A program made the translations under genes and the position numbers. The notes beneath the pieces are model-generated. The model worked only from the letters and a program-made list of their open reading frames with translations. It made no database searches and was not told where the DNA came from. From Geodermatophilus pulveris (GTDB lineage: Bacteria > Actinomycetota > Actinomycetes > Mycobacteriales > Geodermatophilaceae): 64,000 nt of DNA. Positions 1 through 8,652 of this stretch are shown here, piece after piece (position 1 is the stretch's first letter; each line of letters starts with the position of its first letter). The stretch spans positions 248,001 to 312,000 of the forward strand of contig NZ_FZOO01000001.1 of the NCBI RefSeq assembly GCF_900188375.1, in the 5' to 3' direction.

Positions 1-1
1 C

Positions 2-838
2 GGCGAGCTGCAGGAGTTCAGCCCCAACGAGGACGCCTCGAACCGCGGCGAGGGCCTGGCCAGCCTGGCCGAGCAGGGCTTCGACCCGGTCATCGCCGTC
101 GGCTTCAACTACGACGAGGTCATCGCCGAGGTCGCCCCGCAGTTCCCCGACACGACCTTCGCCCAGGTCGACGGCTCCAACGCCGACGGCGCCAAGGGCG
201 AGAACGTCACCGGCCTGATCTTCGCCGAGGAGGAGGGCTCCTTCCTCGCCGGCGTCGCGGCCGCCCTGAAGAGCGAGGCCGCCCACATCGGCTTCGTCGG
301 CGGCGTGGAGAGCCCGCTGATCCAGAAGTTCGAGGCCGGCTACGTCGCCGGTGCGCAGGCCGTGGACCCGCAGATCCGCGTCGACCGGCAGTACATCTCG
401 CCGGCCGGTGACTTCTCCGGCTTCAGCGACCCGGCCCGCGGCCAGATCGTGGCCCAGGGCATGTACGACGCCGGCGCCGACATCGTCTACCACGCCGCAG
501 GCGGCTCGGGCATCGGCGTCTTCCAGGCCGCCGCGGCCTCCGGCAACCGGGCGATCGGCGTCGACTCCGACCAGTACCTGACGGTCGACGACCCGGCGCT
601 GCAGGCGGTGATCATGACGTCGATGCTCAAGCGGGTCGACAACGCGGTGGAGCAGTTCATCAACGACTACGCCGAGGGCAACGTCGAGGGCGCCACCGAT
701 GTCCTCAACGACCTGTCCACCGAGGGCATCGACCTGGCCACCAGCGGCGGGTTCATCGACGACATCCAGGGCGAGATCGACGAGTACAAGCAGCAGATCA
801 CCGACGGCACCATCACGGTCCCGACGACGATCGAGTGA
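2..838 (+). CDS. BMP-family nucleoside ABC transporter substrate-binding protein (5' partial)
   Basis: Extracellular solute-binding lipoprotein family (BMP/PnrA-like, PF02608), which captures nucleosides for an ABC importer. About 278 residues are visible; the signal peptide and lipobox lie upstream of the window. Typical BMP stretches are present: an N-proximal VIAVGFNY segment, GLIFAEEEGSFLAGVAAA, HIGFVGG, and DIVYHAAGGSGIGVFQAA in the ligand-binding cleft, then AIGVDSDQY. It is followed by two strong hairpins and then by the ATPase and two permeases of the same system, plus cdd and deoA, which support nucleosides as substrate. The exact ligand cannot be read from sequence. Confidence 0.9.
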   Translation, partial: GELQEFSPNEDASNRGEGLASLAEQGFDPVIAVGFNYDEVIAEVAPQFPDTTFAQVDGSNADGAKGENVTGLIFAEEEGSFLAGVAAALKSEAAHIGFVGGVESPLIQKFEAGYVAGAQAVDPQIRVDRQYISPAGDFSGFSDPARGQIVAQGMYDAGADIVYHAAGGSGIGVFQAAAASGNRAIGVDSDQYLTVDDPALQAVIMTSMLKRVDNAVEQFINDYAEGNVEGATDVLNDLSTEGIDLATSGGFIDDIQGEIDEYKQQITDGTITVPTTIE

Positions 839-840
839 CC

Positions 841-861
841 CGTGCGGGGGCACCCCGCACG
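841..861 (+). terminator. Stem-loop directly after the binding-protein gene
   Basis: CGTGCGGGG and CCCCGCACG form a perfect 9-bp stem with a 3-nt loop, beginning two bases after the TGA of the binding-protein gene. There is no U-tract. It probably acts with the next hairpin as a partial terminator or mRNA 3'-end stabiliser. Confidence 0.7.
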
Positions 862-874
862 ATCCACCCCGCGA

Positions 875-907
875 CGCGGGCCCGGGCGCTCACCGCCCGG
901 GCCCGCG
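875..907 (+). terminator. 14-bp perfect hairpin between binding protein and ABC ATPase genes
   Basis: CGCGGGCCCGGGCG pairs perfectly with CGCCCGGGCCCGCG across a 5-nt loop (CTCAC). It lies about 165 bases before the ATPase start. Placed after a solute-binding-protein gene, it is likely an attenuator that lets the binding protein be made in excess over the membrane complex. That role is inferred. Confidence 0.75.
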
Positions 908-1072
908 CTGCTCCCAGGCCCGCCCCGGCCTCCCTCGGCGCGCCGCGGGTGCGGCACCATACCCACGGCCCCCGGGGGCCGCGGACGACGGCGGCGGACG
1001 ACCCCGCCCGCCGCCGTCCCACCAGTGACCTCCCGCCCACCGGCGGGTCCACGAGCCGAGGAGGTGCCGGCA

Positions 1073-2641
1073 ATGGCCCCAGCAGACCCGCCAGCACACG
1101 ACGCGCCGGTGGCGGGCGAGGCCCCGCTCGCCGTCGAGCTGCGCGGGATCACCAAGCGGTTCCCGGGCGTCGTGGCGAACCGCGACATCGAGCTGCGGGT
1201 GCGCCGCGGCGAGGTGCACGCCGTCGTGGGCGAGAACGGCGCCGGCAAGTCGACGCTCATGAAGACCCTCTACGGCGAGCACCGTCCCGACGAGGGTCAG
1301 ATCCTCGTCGACGGCCGCGAGGTGGTGTTCCGCAGCCCGGCCGACGCGATCGCCGCCGGGATCGGCATGGTGCACCAGCACTTCATGCTGGCCGACAACT
1401 TCACCGTCCTGGAGAACGTCGTCCTGGGCAGCGAGCCCACCCGCGGCGGCCGGCTGGACCTCGCCGAGGCCCGCCGCCGGATCACCGACATCTCCGACCG
1501 CTACTCCCTGGGCCTGCAGCCGGACGCCCTCGTGGAGGACCTCGGGGTCGGCGACCGACAGCGCGTCGAGATCGCCAAGGTGCTCTACCGCGACGCCCGC
1601 ATCCTGATCCTCGACGAGCCGACCGCCGTCCTCGTGCCGCAGGAGGTCGACGAGCTGTTCGCCAACCTCGCCGAGCTCAAGCGGGAGGGGCTGACGGTCG
1701 TGTTCATCTCCCACAAGCTCGACGAGGTGCGCCGGGTCGCCGACGCGATCACCGTCATCCGCCGCGGCACCACCGTCGGCACCGCCGACCCCCGGACGAC
1801 GACGGCCCGCCAGCTGGCCGAGCTGATGGTCGGCGCCGAGCTCCCCACCCCGGAGACTCGCGAGTCCACGGTGCGCGAGACGCCGGTGCTGCAGCTGGTG
1901 GGCGTGACGGTGCGCGACGCCGGGGCCCGCCCGGTCGTGGACGACGTCACGCTCACCGTGCGCGAGGGCGAGGTCGTCGGCATCGCCGGCGTCGAGGGCA
2001 ACGGCCAGGCCGAGCTCGTCGACGCCGTCATGGGGCTGCGCCCGCTGGCCGCGGGCTCCGTGCTCCTCGGCGGGCAGGACGTCACCGCCTGGAGCACCCG
2101 GGTTCGGCGGGAGGCCGGCGTCGGCTTCATCCCCGAGGACCGGCACCGCCAGGGCATGCTGCTCGACGCCCCGCTGTGGGAGAACCGCATCCTGGGCCAC
2201 CAGACCCGCCCGCCGGCGGTCCGGGGCCCGTTCATCGACCGTCGCGGCGCCCGGGCCGACACCGCCCGCATCATGCGCGAGTACGACGTCCGCGCCCCGG
2301 GGCCGGACACCCTCGCCGTCGCGCTGTCCGGCGGCAACCAGCAGAAGCTGATCGTCGGCCGCGAGATGAGCGCCGGCCCCCGGCTGCTGGTGGCCGCCCA
2401 CCCGACCCGGGGGGTCGACGTCGGCGCCCAGGCGGTGATCTGGGAGCTGCTCAAGGACGCCCGCGCCGAGGGGCTGGGCATCGTGCTCGTCTCCGCCGAC
2501 CTCGACGAGCTGATCGGCCTGTCCGACACGCTGCACGTCATGCTGCGCGGGCGGCTGGTGGCCACCCTCGACCCCGGCCAGGTCACCCCCGAGGAGCTCG
2601 GCGGGCACATGACCGGCGCGCGCACCGCGGGCGCGGCGTGA
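1073..2641 (+). CDS. Nucleoside/sugar-type ABC importer ATP-binding protein with two NBDs
   Basis: Energises nucleoside import with the two permeases that follow. The 522-residue protein has two fused ABC domains, as in RbsA/MglA and the BMP-associated ATPases. The first is canonical: Walker A GENGAGKS at about 53-60, a signature-region LGVGDRQRVEI, and Walker B ILILDEPT at about 177-184. The second keeps LSGGNQQ at about 417 but has GVEGNGQ in place of Walker A and AAHPTRGVD in place of Walker B. Degeneration of the second site is usual in this subfamily. ATG 1073 was chosen because GAGGAGG precedes it and upstream in-frame sequence is low-complexity. Its stop overlaps the next gene by 4 bases. 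Confidence 0.92.
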   Translation: MAPADPPAHDAPVAGEAPLAVELRGITKRFPGVVANRDIELRVRRGEVHAVVGENGAGKSTLMKTLYGEHRPDEGQILVDGREVVFRSPADAIAAGIGMVHQHFMLADNFTVLENVVLGSEPTRGGRLDLAEARRRITDISDRYSLGLQPDALVEDLGVGDRQRVEIAKVLYRDARILILDEPTAVLVPQEVDELFANLAELKREGLTVVFISHKLDEVRRVADAITVIRRGTTVGTADPRTTTARQLAELMVGAELPTPETRESTVRETPVLQLVGVTVRDAGARPVVDDVTLTVREGEVVGIAGVEGNGQAELVDAVMGLRPLAAGSVLLGGQDVTAWSTRVRREAGVGFIPEDRHRQGMLLDAPLWENRILGHQTRPPAVRGPFIDRRGARADTARIMREYDVRAPGPDTLAVALSGGNQQKLIVGREMSAGPRLLVAAHPTRGVDVGAQAVIWELLKDARAEGLGIVLVSADLDELIGLSDTLHVMLRGRLVATLDPGQVTPEELGGHMTGARTAGAA

Positions 2642-3843
2642 GCGGCCTGCGCCGGGTGGCGCTGTCGCTGTTCGGCCCGGTGCTCGCCGTCGTCGTCGCG
2701 CTGGTCATCTCCGCGGTGGTCATCGCCCTCATCGGCGAGGACCCGGCCCGCGCGTTCGGCGTCATGACCGACCTGGGCGACAGCCCGTCGCAGCAGGTGC
2801 AGTCGATCGTGGTCATCCTCAACCGGGCGGTGCCGCTGTTCCTGGCCGGGCTGGCCGTGGCCGTCGCGTTCCGGATGGGCCTGTTCAACATCGGCGTGGA
2901 GGGCCAGTACCGCCTGGCGACCATCCTGGCCGCCGCGGTCGGCGCCGCCGTCGCGCTGCCCGGCCCGCTGCACGTGCTGCTCATCGTCGTCGTCGCGATG
3001 GCGATCGGCGCGCTGTGGGCCGGCATCGTCGGCGTGCTCAAGGTGACCCGCGGCGTCAGCGAGGTCATCAGCTCGATCATGCTCAACTTCATCGCGCTGG
3101 GCCTGGCGTCCTTCCTGCTCACCGGCCCGCTGCGCGGCAGCCCGCCGGGCGCCTCGATCATCACCACCAGCGAGATCCCCGAGTCCGGCCGGGTGCCCAG
3201 CCTCAACGGGGTGCTCACCGCGCTGGGCCTCGCCGAGCCGCGCAGCGCCCTGCACGGCTTCCTGCCGGTCGCCGTGGTGGTCGGCGTCGTCGTCGCCGTG
3301 CTGCTGCAGCGCACCCGCTTCGGCTTCGACCTGCGCGCCACCGGCCTGTCGCCGTCGGCGGCCACGGCCAGCGGCGTCGACGCCCGGGGCATGGTGGTCA
3401 AGACGATGCTCATCTCCGGGGCCATCGCCGGGCTGATCGGCCTGCCGGACCTGCTGGGCACCCAGTACGACTACGGCACCGAGTTCACCGCGGGGCTGGG
3501 CTTCCTCGGCATCGCCGTCGCGCTGCTGGGCCGCAGCTCCCCGCTCGGCATCGCGATGGCCGCGCTGCTGTTCGCCTTCCTCGACCGGGCGGCGCTGCCG
3601 CTGCAGTTCGCCGACATCCCGGCCTCGGTGGTCACGATCATCCAGGGCACCATCGTGCTCGCCGTCGTCGTCGCCAACGAGATCGCCCGCCGGCTGGCGC
3701 TGCGCTCCGCCGAGCGGGCCGGCGCCACCGCCGGTCCCGGCCCCGACCCGGGCGCGGACGGCGCGCCCCCGCCCACCGCTCCCGACGGCGGGCAGCGGGC
3801 CCGCGCCGGGGTCCCCGGCACCTCCGAGGACGTGCGGCGATGA
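2638..3843 (+). CDS. ABC transporter permease (BPD_transp_2 family), nucleoside importer
   Basis: Integral membrane subunit of the nucleoside importer, 401 residues, RbsC/LivH-type permease family (PF02653). Many hydrophobic segments are visible. The family-typical MGLFNIGVEGQ motif and the RATGLSPSAATASGVD cytoplasmic coupling loop both occur. GTG 2638 overlaps the TGA of the ATPase gene (GTGA). The C-terminal tail is long, Pro/Gly-rich and probably disordered. The next permease overlaps its stop, so the two likely form the heterodimeric channel. Confidence 0.9.
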   Translation: MSGLRRVALSLFGPVLAVVVALVISAVVIALIGEDPARAFGVMTDLGDSPSQQVQSIVVILNRAVPLFLAGLAVAVAFRMGLFNIGVEGQYRLATILAAAVGAAVALPGPLHVLLIVVVAMAIGALWAGIVGVLKVTRGVSEVISSIMLNFIALGLASFLLTGPLRGSPPGASIITTSEIPESGRVPSLNGVLTALGLAEPRSALHGFLPVAVVVGVVVAVLLQRTRFGFDLRATGLSPSAATASGVDARGMVVKTMLISGAIAGLIGLPDLLGTQYDYGTEFTAGLGFLGIAVALLGRSSPLGIAMAALLFAFLDRAALPLQFADIPASVVTIIQGTIVLAVVVANEIARRLALRSAERAGATAGPGPDPGADGAPPPTAPDGGQRARAGVPGTSEDVRR

Positions 3844-5117
3844 GCACCCAGGCACCCACCCGCAGCGGCCAGCCCAGCCGCGGCCCGCTGACCGACCTGC
3901 TCACCGGCGGCGGCCGGGCCCGGCGGGTCATGTGGCTGCTCGCCGGCCTGTGGCTGCTGTTCTCGCTGGTCCGGGTGGTCTCCGGCGAGCAGGAGCTCAC
4001 CTCCTCCTCGACCCTGTCGGCGGCCCTGCTGCTCGCCGTCCCGATCGGCCTGGCCGCCCTGGGCGGGCTGTGGGCCGAGCGCGCGGGCGTGGTCAACATC
4101 GGCCTCGAGGGGATGATGATCCTCGGCACCTGGGGCGCCGGCTGGGCCGGCTACCAGTGGGGCTGGGCCGGCGCGGTCGTCGGCGGGCTGGCCTTCGGCG
4201 CGGCCGGCGGCCTGCTGCACGCCGTCGCCACGGTCACCTTCGGCGTGGACCACGTGGTCTCCGGCGTGGCGATCAACATCCTCGCCGAGGGCGTCGTCCG
4301 CTTCCTGTCCGAGCTGCTGTTCACCGAGGGCAGCGGCGGCGGCCCGACCCAGTCGCCGTCGCTGTCCAGCGAACCGCCGTCGTTCTCCCTGCCCGTGTTG
4401 TCCTCGGGGCCGGACCTGCTCGGCGACCTGGAGCGCCAGGGCTGGTTCCTCGTCAGCGACCTGGCCGGGCTGCTGCGCGGGCTGACCAGCGGCGTGGGCC
4501 TGCTGACCCTGGCGGCCGTGCTGCTCGTGCCGGTGTCCTACCTGCTGCTGTGGCGCACCGCGTTCGGCCTGCGGCTGCGCGCCTGCGGGGAGAACCCCGC
4601 CGCGGCGGACTCCCTGGGCGTGCCGGTCTACCGGCTGAAGTACCTGGCGGTCATCGTGTCCGGGGCCCTGGCCGGCCTCGGCGGCGTCTTCCTCGTCTTC
4701 GTCGCCGGCATCTACCGCGAGGGACAGACCGGCGGCCGCGGGTTCATCGGCCTGGCCGCGCTGATCTTCGGCAACTGGCGGCCCGGCGGGCTGGCGGCCG
4801 GGGCGGGCCTGTTCGGCTTCGCCGACGCCCTCCAGCTGCGCAGCCAGACCGCGGTCGTCGCGCTGCTGCTGCTCGTCGCCGTGCTGCTCGCCGGGGTGGC
4901 CGCCTACCAGGCGCGCCGCCGCAAGGTGGTGCAGGCCGTCCTCGCCGGCGCCTTCGCGGTGGTCGCGCTGGTCGGCTTCCTCACCGTCGAGCGGCTGCCC
5001 GAGGGCATCGTCTTCTTCACCCCGCACCTCACCACGCTGCTGGTGCTGTCGCTGGCCTCCCAGCGGCTGCGCCCGCCCAAGGCCGACGGCCTGGTCTACC
5101 GGCGGGGAGAGCACTAG
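3840..5117 (+). CDS. ABC transporter permease (BPD_transp_2 family), second subunit
   Basis: Second membrane subunit of the importer, 425 residues, same family as the upstream permease. It contains the matching RAGVVNIGLEGMM motif, the RLRACGENPAAADSLGV coupling-loop sequence and multiple transmembrane stretches, including a long C-terminal hydrophobic block. ATG 3840 overlaps the upstream TGA by 4 bases. The stop TAG shares its last base with the GTG of cytidine deaminase, so transporter and enzyme genes are co-transcribed. Confidence 0.9.
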   Translation: MSTQAPTRSGQPSRGPLTDLLTGGGRARRVMWLLAGLWLLFSLVRVVSGEQELTSSSTLSAALLLAVPIGLAALGGLWAERAGVVNIGLEGMMILGTWGAGWAGYQWGWAGAVVGGLAFGAAGGLLHAVATVTFGVDHVVSGVAINILAEGVVRFLSELLFTEGSGGGPTQSPSLSSEPPSFSLPVLSSGPDLLGDLERQGWFLVSDLAGLLRGLTSGVGLLTLAAVLLVPVSYLLLWRTAFGLRLRACGENPAAADSLGVPVYRLKYLAVIVSGALAGLGGVFLVFVAGIYREGQTGGRGFIGLAALIFGNWRPGGLAAGAGLFGFADALQLRSQTAVVALLLLVAVLLAGVAAYQARRRKVVQAVLAGAFAVVALVGFLTVERLPEGIVFFTPHLTTLLVLSLASQRLRPPKADGLVYRRGEH

Positions 5118-5521
5118 TGGACGTCGAGTGGGCGGCGCTGCGCGGTGCCGCCCGCGAGGCCATGACGCGCGCCTACGTGCCGTACTCGCGGTTCCCCGTG
5201 GGCGCGGCCGGGCTGGTCGACGACGGCCGGGTGGTCACCGGCTGCAACGTGGAGAACGCCTCCTACGGGCTGGCCCTGTGCGCGGAGTGCGGGCTGGTCA
5301 GCGACCTCGTCCGCACCGGCGGCGGGCGGCTGGTCGCGGTGTCCTGTGTCGACGGGGACGGGCGGCCGCTGATGCCGTGCGGCCGCTGCCGGCAGCTGCT
5401 GTGGGAGCACGGCGGCCCGGACATGCTCATCGAGACGGTCTCGCTGGGGATCGTGCCGATGCGCGAGGTGCTGCCGGACGCCTTCGGCCCCGACGACCTG
5501 GAGAGGGCGGCCACGCGGTGA
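5117..5521 (+). CDS. cdd: Cytidine deaminase
   Basis: Hydrolyses (deoxy)cytidine to (deoxy)uridine in the cytosol; 134 residues, normal length for the small tetrameric class. Substrate motif CNVENASYG is followed by the catalytic CAEC, with zinc ligand Cys55 and proton-shuttling Glu57, then PCGRC with zinc ligands Cys88 and Cys91. GTG 5117 overlaps the permease stop by one base and the stop overlaps deoA. Position between the importer and deoA fits a cytidine to uridine to uracil route. Confidence 0.95.
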   Translation: MDVEWAALRGAAREAMTRAYVPYSRFPVGAAGLVDDGRVVTGCNVENASYGLALCAECGLVSDLVRTGGGRLVAVSCVDGDGRPLMPCGRCRQLLWEHGGPDMLIETVSLGIVPMREVLPDAFGPDDLERAATR

Positions 5522-6798
5522 CCCCGGACGCGATCGACGTCATCCGCACCAAGCGGGACGGCGGGCAGCTCAGCGCGGAGCAGATCCGCTGGGTCATCGA
5601 CGCCTACACCCGCGGCGAGGTGCCCGACGAGCAGGTCAGCGCGCTGCTCATGGCGGTGTTCTTCCGCGGCATGACGCCCGGCGAGCTGGCCGTCTGGACC
5701 CAGGCGATGATCGACTCCGGCGAGCGCAAGGACCTCTCCGGGCTGGGCCGCCCGACTGCCGACAAGCACTCCACCGGCGGGGTCGGCGACAAGACCACCC
5801 TGCCGCTCGCCCCGCTGGTCGCCGCGTGCGGGGTGGCGGTGCCGCAGCTGTCCGGCCGCGGGCTGGGCCACACCGGGGGCACGCTGGACAAGCTCGAGGC
5901 CATCCCGGGGTGGCGGGCCGACGTGCACGAGGAGGCCTACCTGGCCCAGCTGCGCGAGGTGGGCGCGGTCATCTGCGCCGCGGGCGCGGACCTCGCGCCG
6001 GCGGACAAGAAGTTGTACGCGCTGCGCGACGTCACCGGCACCGTCGAGTCCATCCCGCTGATCGCCAGCTCCATCATGAGCAAGAAGATCGCCGAGGGCG
6101 CCGACGCCCTCGTGCTGGACGTGAAGACCGGCTCCGGGGCGTTCATGAAGGACGTCGCCTCGTCGGTCGAGCTGGCCCGCACGATGGTCGGCCTGGGCGA
6201 GGCGGCCGGGGTGCGCACGGTGGCGCTGGTGACCGCGATGGACCGGCCGCTGGGCCGCGCCGCGGGCAACGCCGTCGAGGTGGCCGAGTCGGTGGAGGTG
6301 CTCGCCGGCGGCGGCCCGGCCGACCTCGTCGAGCTGACCCTTGCGCTGGCCCGGGAGATGCTGGCCGGCGCCGGGCGCGACGACGTCGACCCGGCCGCGG
6401 CCCTGGCCGACGGGCGGGCCATGGACGTGTGGCGGCGCATGGTCGCCGCGCAGGGCGGGGACCCCGACGCCCCGCTGCCGCAGCCGGCCGAGCGGCACGT
6501 GGTGACCGCCCCCGCCACCGGCACGCTGACCCGGCTGGACGCCTACGCCCTCGGCGTCGCCGCCTGGCGGCTGGGGGCCGGCCGGGCCCGCAAGGAGGAC
6601 CCGGTGTCGGCCGCGGCCGGCGTCACCTGGACGGCGACCGTGGGGGAGCGGGTGACCGAGGGGCAGCCCCTGCTGGAGCTGCACACCGACGAGCCGGCGC
6701 GCATCCCGCGGGCGCTGGAGGCCCTGGCGGGCGCGGTCGGCGTCGACACCGGCGACGTCCCGCTGCCGCTGGTGCTCGACCGCGTCACGGCCTCCTGA
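5518..6798 (+). CDS. deoA: Thymidine (pyrimidine nucleoside) phosphorylase
   Basis: Phosphorolysis of thymidine/deoxyuridine to base plus deoxyribose-1-phosphate. The 426-residue protein has the N-terminal helical domain, the phosphate-binding KHSTGGVGDK at about residue 82, the SGRGLGHTGGTLDKLE signature at about 112-127, and the C-terminal pyrimidine nucleoside phosphorylase domain. GTG 5518 overlaps the cdd stop by 4 bases. It is the last gene of the import-deamination-phosphorolysis operon; a 66-bp palindromic repeat follows the stop. Confidence 0.94.
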   Translation: MTPDAIDVIRTKRDGGQLSAEQIRWVIDAYTRGEVPDEQVSALLMAVFFRGMTPGELAVWTQAMIDSGERKDLSGLGRPTADKHSTGGVGDKTTLPLAPLVAACGVAVPQLSGRGLGHTGGTLDKLEAIPGWRADVHEEAYLAQLREVGAVICAAGADLAPADKKLYALRDVTGTVESIPLIASSIMSKKIAEGADALVLDVKTGSGAFMKDVASSVELARTMVGLGEAAGVRTVALVTAMDRPLGRAAGNAVEVAESVEVLAGGGPADLVELTLALAREMLAGAGRDDVDPAAALADGRAMDVWRRMVAAQGGDPDAPLPQPAERHVVTAPATGTLTRLDAYALGVAAWRLGAGRARKEDPVSAAAGVTWTATVGERVTEGQPLLELHTDEPARIPRALEALAGAVGVDTGDVPLPLVLDRVTAS

Positions 6799-6814
6799 GG
6801 GGCGCCTCCTCCGT

Positions 6815-6880
6815 GGTCATGGCGCTCGGGGAGCGACACGCCGCCGGCTGGCGGAGGGTCGCTCCCCGTCGTCCGTGATC
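6815..6880 (+). repeat. 66-bp palindromic repeat, copy 1
   Basis: A 66-base near-palindrome bounded by GGTCATG on the left and CGTGATC on the right. The inner arms CGGGGAGCGAC and GTCGCTCCCCG pair perfectly. Copies of identical length occur at 38626-38691 and 39675-39740. It sits just after the deoA stop, so it could also work as a terminator. Confidence 0.75.
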
Positions 6881-6922
6881 GGCGCGGGGGAGCCGGCCGG
6901 CCGGGTGGGAGACTCGGCACCC

Positions 6923-7828
6923 GTGACGAGTACGCGCCCAACGGCCCTGGCCGACGGCCGGCCGCGGCCGGGTGACCCGCTGGACCCGGATGCCGCCGTC
7001 TCGGTGCGCGGCATGGTCAAGCGCTACGGCGACCGGGTGGCGGTCGACGGGCTGGACCTGGACATCCGCCGCGGCGAGATCTTCGCCCTGCTGGGGCCCA
7101 ACGGCGCCGGCAAGACCACGACGGTCGAGGTGCTGGAGGGCCACCGCACGCGGGACGCCGGCGAGGTGCGCGTCCTGGGCGTCGACCCGGCCCGGGGCGG
7201 ACGGCGCTGGAAGGCCCAGCTGGGCATCGTGCTGCAGTCCGGCGGCGGGGACAGCCAGCTGTCGGTGCGGGAGCTGCTGCAGGCCCGGGCGGCCTGCTAC
7301 GCCGGGCCGCTGGACCCCGACGAGGTGCTGGAGCTGGTCGGGCTCACCGAGCGGGCCGGGGCCCGCGGGCGCACCCTCTCCGGTGGCCAGCGCCGCCGGC
7401 TGGACGTCGCGCTGGGCATCGTCGGCCGGCCGCGGCTGCTCTTCCTGGACGAGCCGACCACCGGGTTCGACCCCGAGGCGCGGCGGCAGTTCTGGGCGCT
7501 GCTGCGCTCGCTGCGCGACCTGGGCACCACCATGCTGCTCACCACGCACTACCTCGACGAGGCCGAGGCGCTGGCCGACCGGGTCGGCGTCCTCGCCCGC
7601 GGCCGGCTCGCCGAGGTCGCCGTCCCCACGGCGCTCGGCGGGCGGGGCACCGCGCCGGCCGTCGTCAGCTGGACCGAGGACGGCGTGCGGCGCACCGCGG
7701 AGACCGCCACGCCGACCGCGTTCGTGCAGCAGCTGGCGGCCCGCTTCCCCGGCGAGGTGCCCGGGCTGACCGTCGCCCGGCCGACCCTGGAGGACGTCTA
7801 CCTGAAGATGATCGGGGAGCACGCGTGA
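6923..7828 (+). CDS. ABC-2 type exporter ATP-binding protein (DrrA-like)
   Basis: Energises the membrane protein encoded next. The 301-residue protein has one ABC domain: Walker A GPNGAGKT at about 58-65, signature LSGGQRRR at about 152, Walker B LLFLDEPT at about 172-179, and the H-loop TTHYLDEAE. A C-terminal extension ends in PTLEDVYLKM, typical of the DrrA/CcmA exporter group. GTG 6923 was preferred to in-frame GTG 6875 because the latter lies inside the palindromic repeat. The substrate is unknown. The pair separates deoA from add, which may mean it is a later insertion into the nucleoside cluster. Confidence 0.88.
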   Translation: MTSTRPTALADGRPRPGDPLDPDAAVSVRGMVKRYGDRVAVDGLDLDIRRGEIFALLGPNGAGKTTTVEVLEGHRTRDAGEVRVLGVDPARGGRRWKAQLGIVLQSGGGDSQLSVRELLQARAACYAGPLDPDEVLELVGLTERAGARGRTLSGGQRRRLDVALGIVGRPRLLFLDEPTTGFDPEARRQFWALLRSLRDLGTTMLLTTHYLDEAEALADRVGVLARGRLAEVAVPTALGGRGTAPAVVSWTEDGVRRTAETATPTAFVQQLAARFPGEVPGLTVARPTLEDVYLKMIGEHA

Positions 7829-8643
7829 CCACCGCACCGGAGCGCACCGCGCTGCCGCCGCTCGGCCGGGTCTACCTGAGCCGCGCCGGCGTCGAGCTCA
7901 AGGAGTTCTTCCGCCAGCGCGAGTCCGTCGTCTTCACCCTGGTGTTCCCGGTCATCCTGCTGCTCGGGCTGGGCGCCGTCCTCGACTACGACCTCGGTGC
8001 CGGCGTCGACTTCCCGCAGTACTTCATGGCCGGGGTCATCACCGCCGGCATCGTGGGCGCCAGCCTGCAGAACATGGCCATCCACATCGCCGCGGAGCGC
8101 TCGGACGGGACGCTGAAGAGCCTGCGGGGCACGCCGATGCCGGCCAGCGCCTACTTCGCCGGCAAGGTCGTCCAGGTGCTGGCCGTGGCCGTCGCCACGA
8201 TCGCGCTGCTGCTGCTGGTCGGCGTGCTGGTGTACGGCATCGACCTGCCCTCCGGCACCGACTGGCTGACCTTCGCCTGGGTGTCGGTGCTCGGCGCGGC
8301 GGCGTGCACGCTGCTGGGCATCGTGGTCTCCACGCTGGCCCGCAACGGCCGGTCGGCGTCGGCGACGGTCACCCCGATCGCGCTGGTGCTGGAGTTCGTC
8401 TCCGGCGTCTTCATGCCGTTCGACCAGGTGCCCGGCTGGCTGCAGGACGTCGCCGCCGTCTTCCCCGTCAAGTGGCTGGCCCAGGGCCTGCGGTCGGTGT
8501 TCCTGCCCGACGCGCTGGCCGCCCGCGAGCCGGCCGGGTCGTGGGAGCTGGGCACCGTGGCGGTGGTGCTCGGCCTGTGGTGCGTCGCCGGCCTGGTCCT
8601 GTGCGTCCTGACCTTCCGCTGGCAGGACCGGGGGACGAGATAG
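7825..8643 (+). CDS. ABC-2 type transporter permease
   Basis: Membrane partner of the preceding ATPase, 272 residues with about six hydrophobic segments. The N-terminal ELKEFFRQRESVVFTLVFPV and the FVSGVFMPFDQVPGWLQ stretch before the last segments are characteristic of ABC-2 permeases (PF01061/PF12698). GTG 7825 overlaps the ATPase stop by 4 bases. Its own stop codon TAG forms the first three bases of a TAGCGT -10 box for the next gene. Confidence 0.88.
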   Translation: MTTAPERTALPPLGRVYLSRAGVELKEFFRQRESVVFTLVFPVILLLGLGAVLDYDLGAGVDFPQYFMAGVITAGIVGASLQNMAIHIAAERSDGTLKSLRGTPMPASAYFAGKVVQVLAVAVATIALLLLVGVLVYGIDLPSGTDWLTFAWVSVLGAAACTLLGIVVSTLARNGRSASATVTPIALVLEFVSGVFMPFDQVPGWLQDVAAVFPVKWLAQGLRSVFLPDALAAREPAGSWELGTVAVVLGLWCVAGLVLCVLTFRWQDRGTR

Positions 8644-8646
8644 CGT
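8641..8646 (+). promoter_or_regulatory. -10 box TAGCGT for leaderless add
   Basis: TAGCGT lies 6 nt before GTG 8653, so transcription would start at or next to the start codon. The box begins with the stop codon of the upstream permease gene. Confidence 0.6.
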
Positions 8647-8652
8647 CTGCCG

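Noticed and set aside
1931-2641. Second ABC domain of the nucleoside importer ATPase as damaged
   Set aside because: Degenerate Walker A and B (GVEGNGQ, AAHPTRGVD) with an intact LSGGNQQ signature are normal for the second site of this ATPase family.
1585-3855. Very long open frames antisense to the ABC, sbcC, mutAB and carboxylase genes
   Set aside because: Their products are low-complexity His/Arg/Gly/Ala/Asp strings without domain motifs. They arise from third-position GC bias opposite real genes with clear family motifs.
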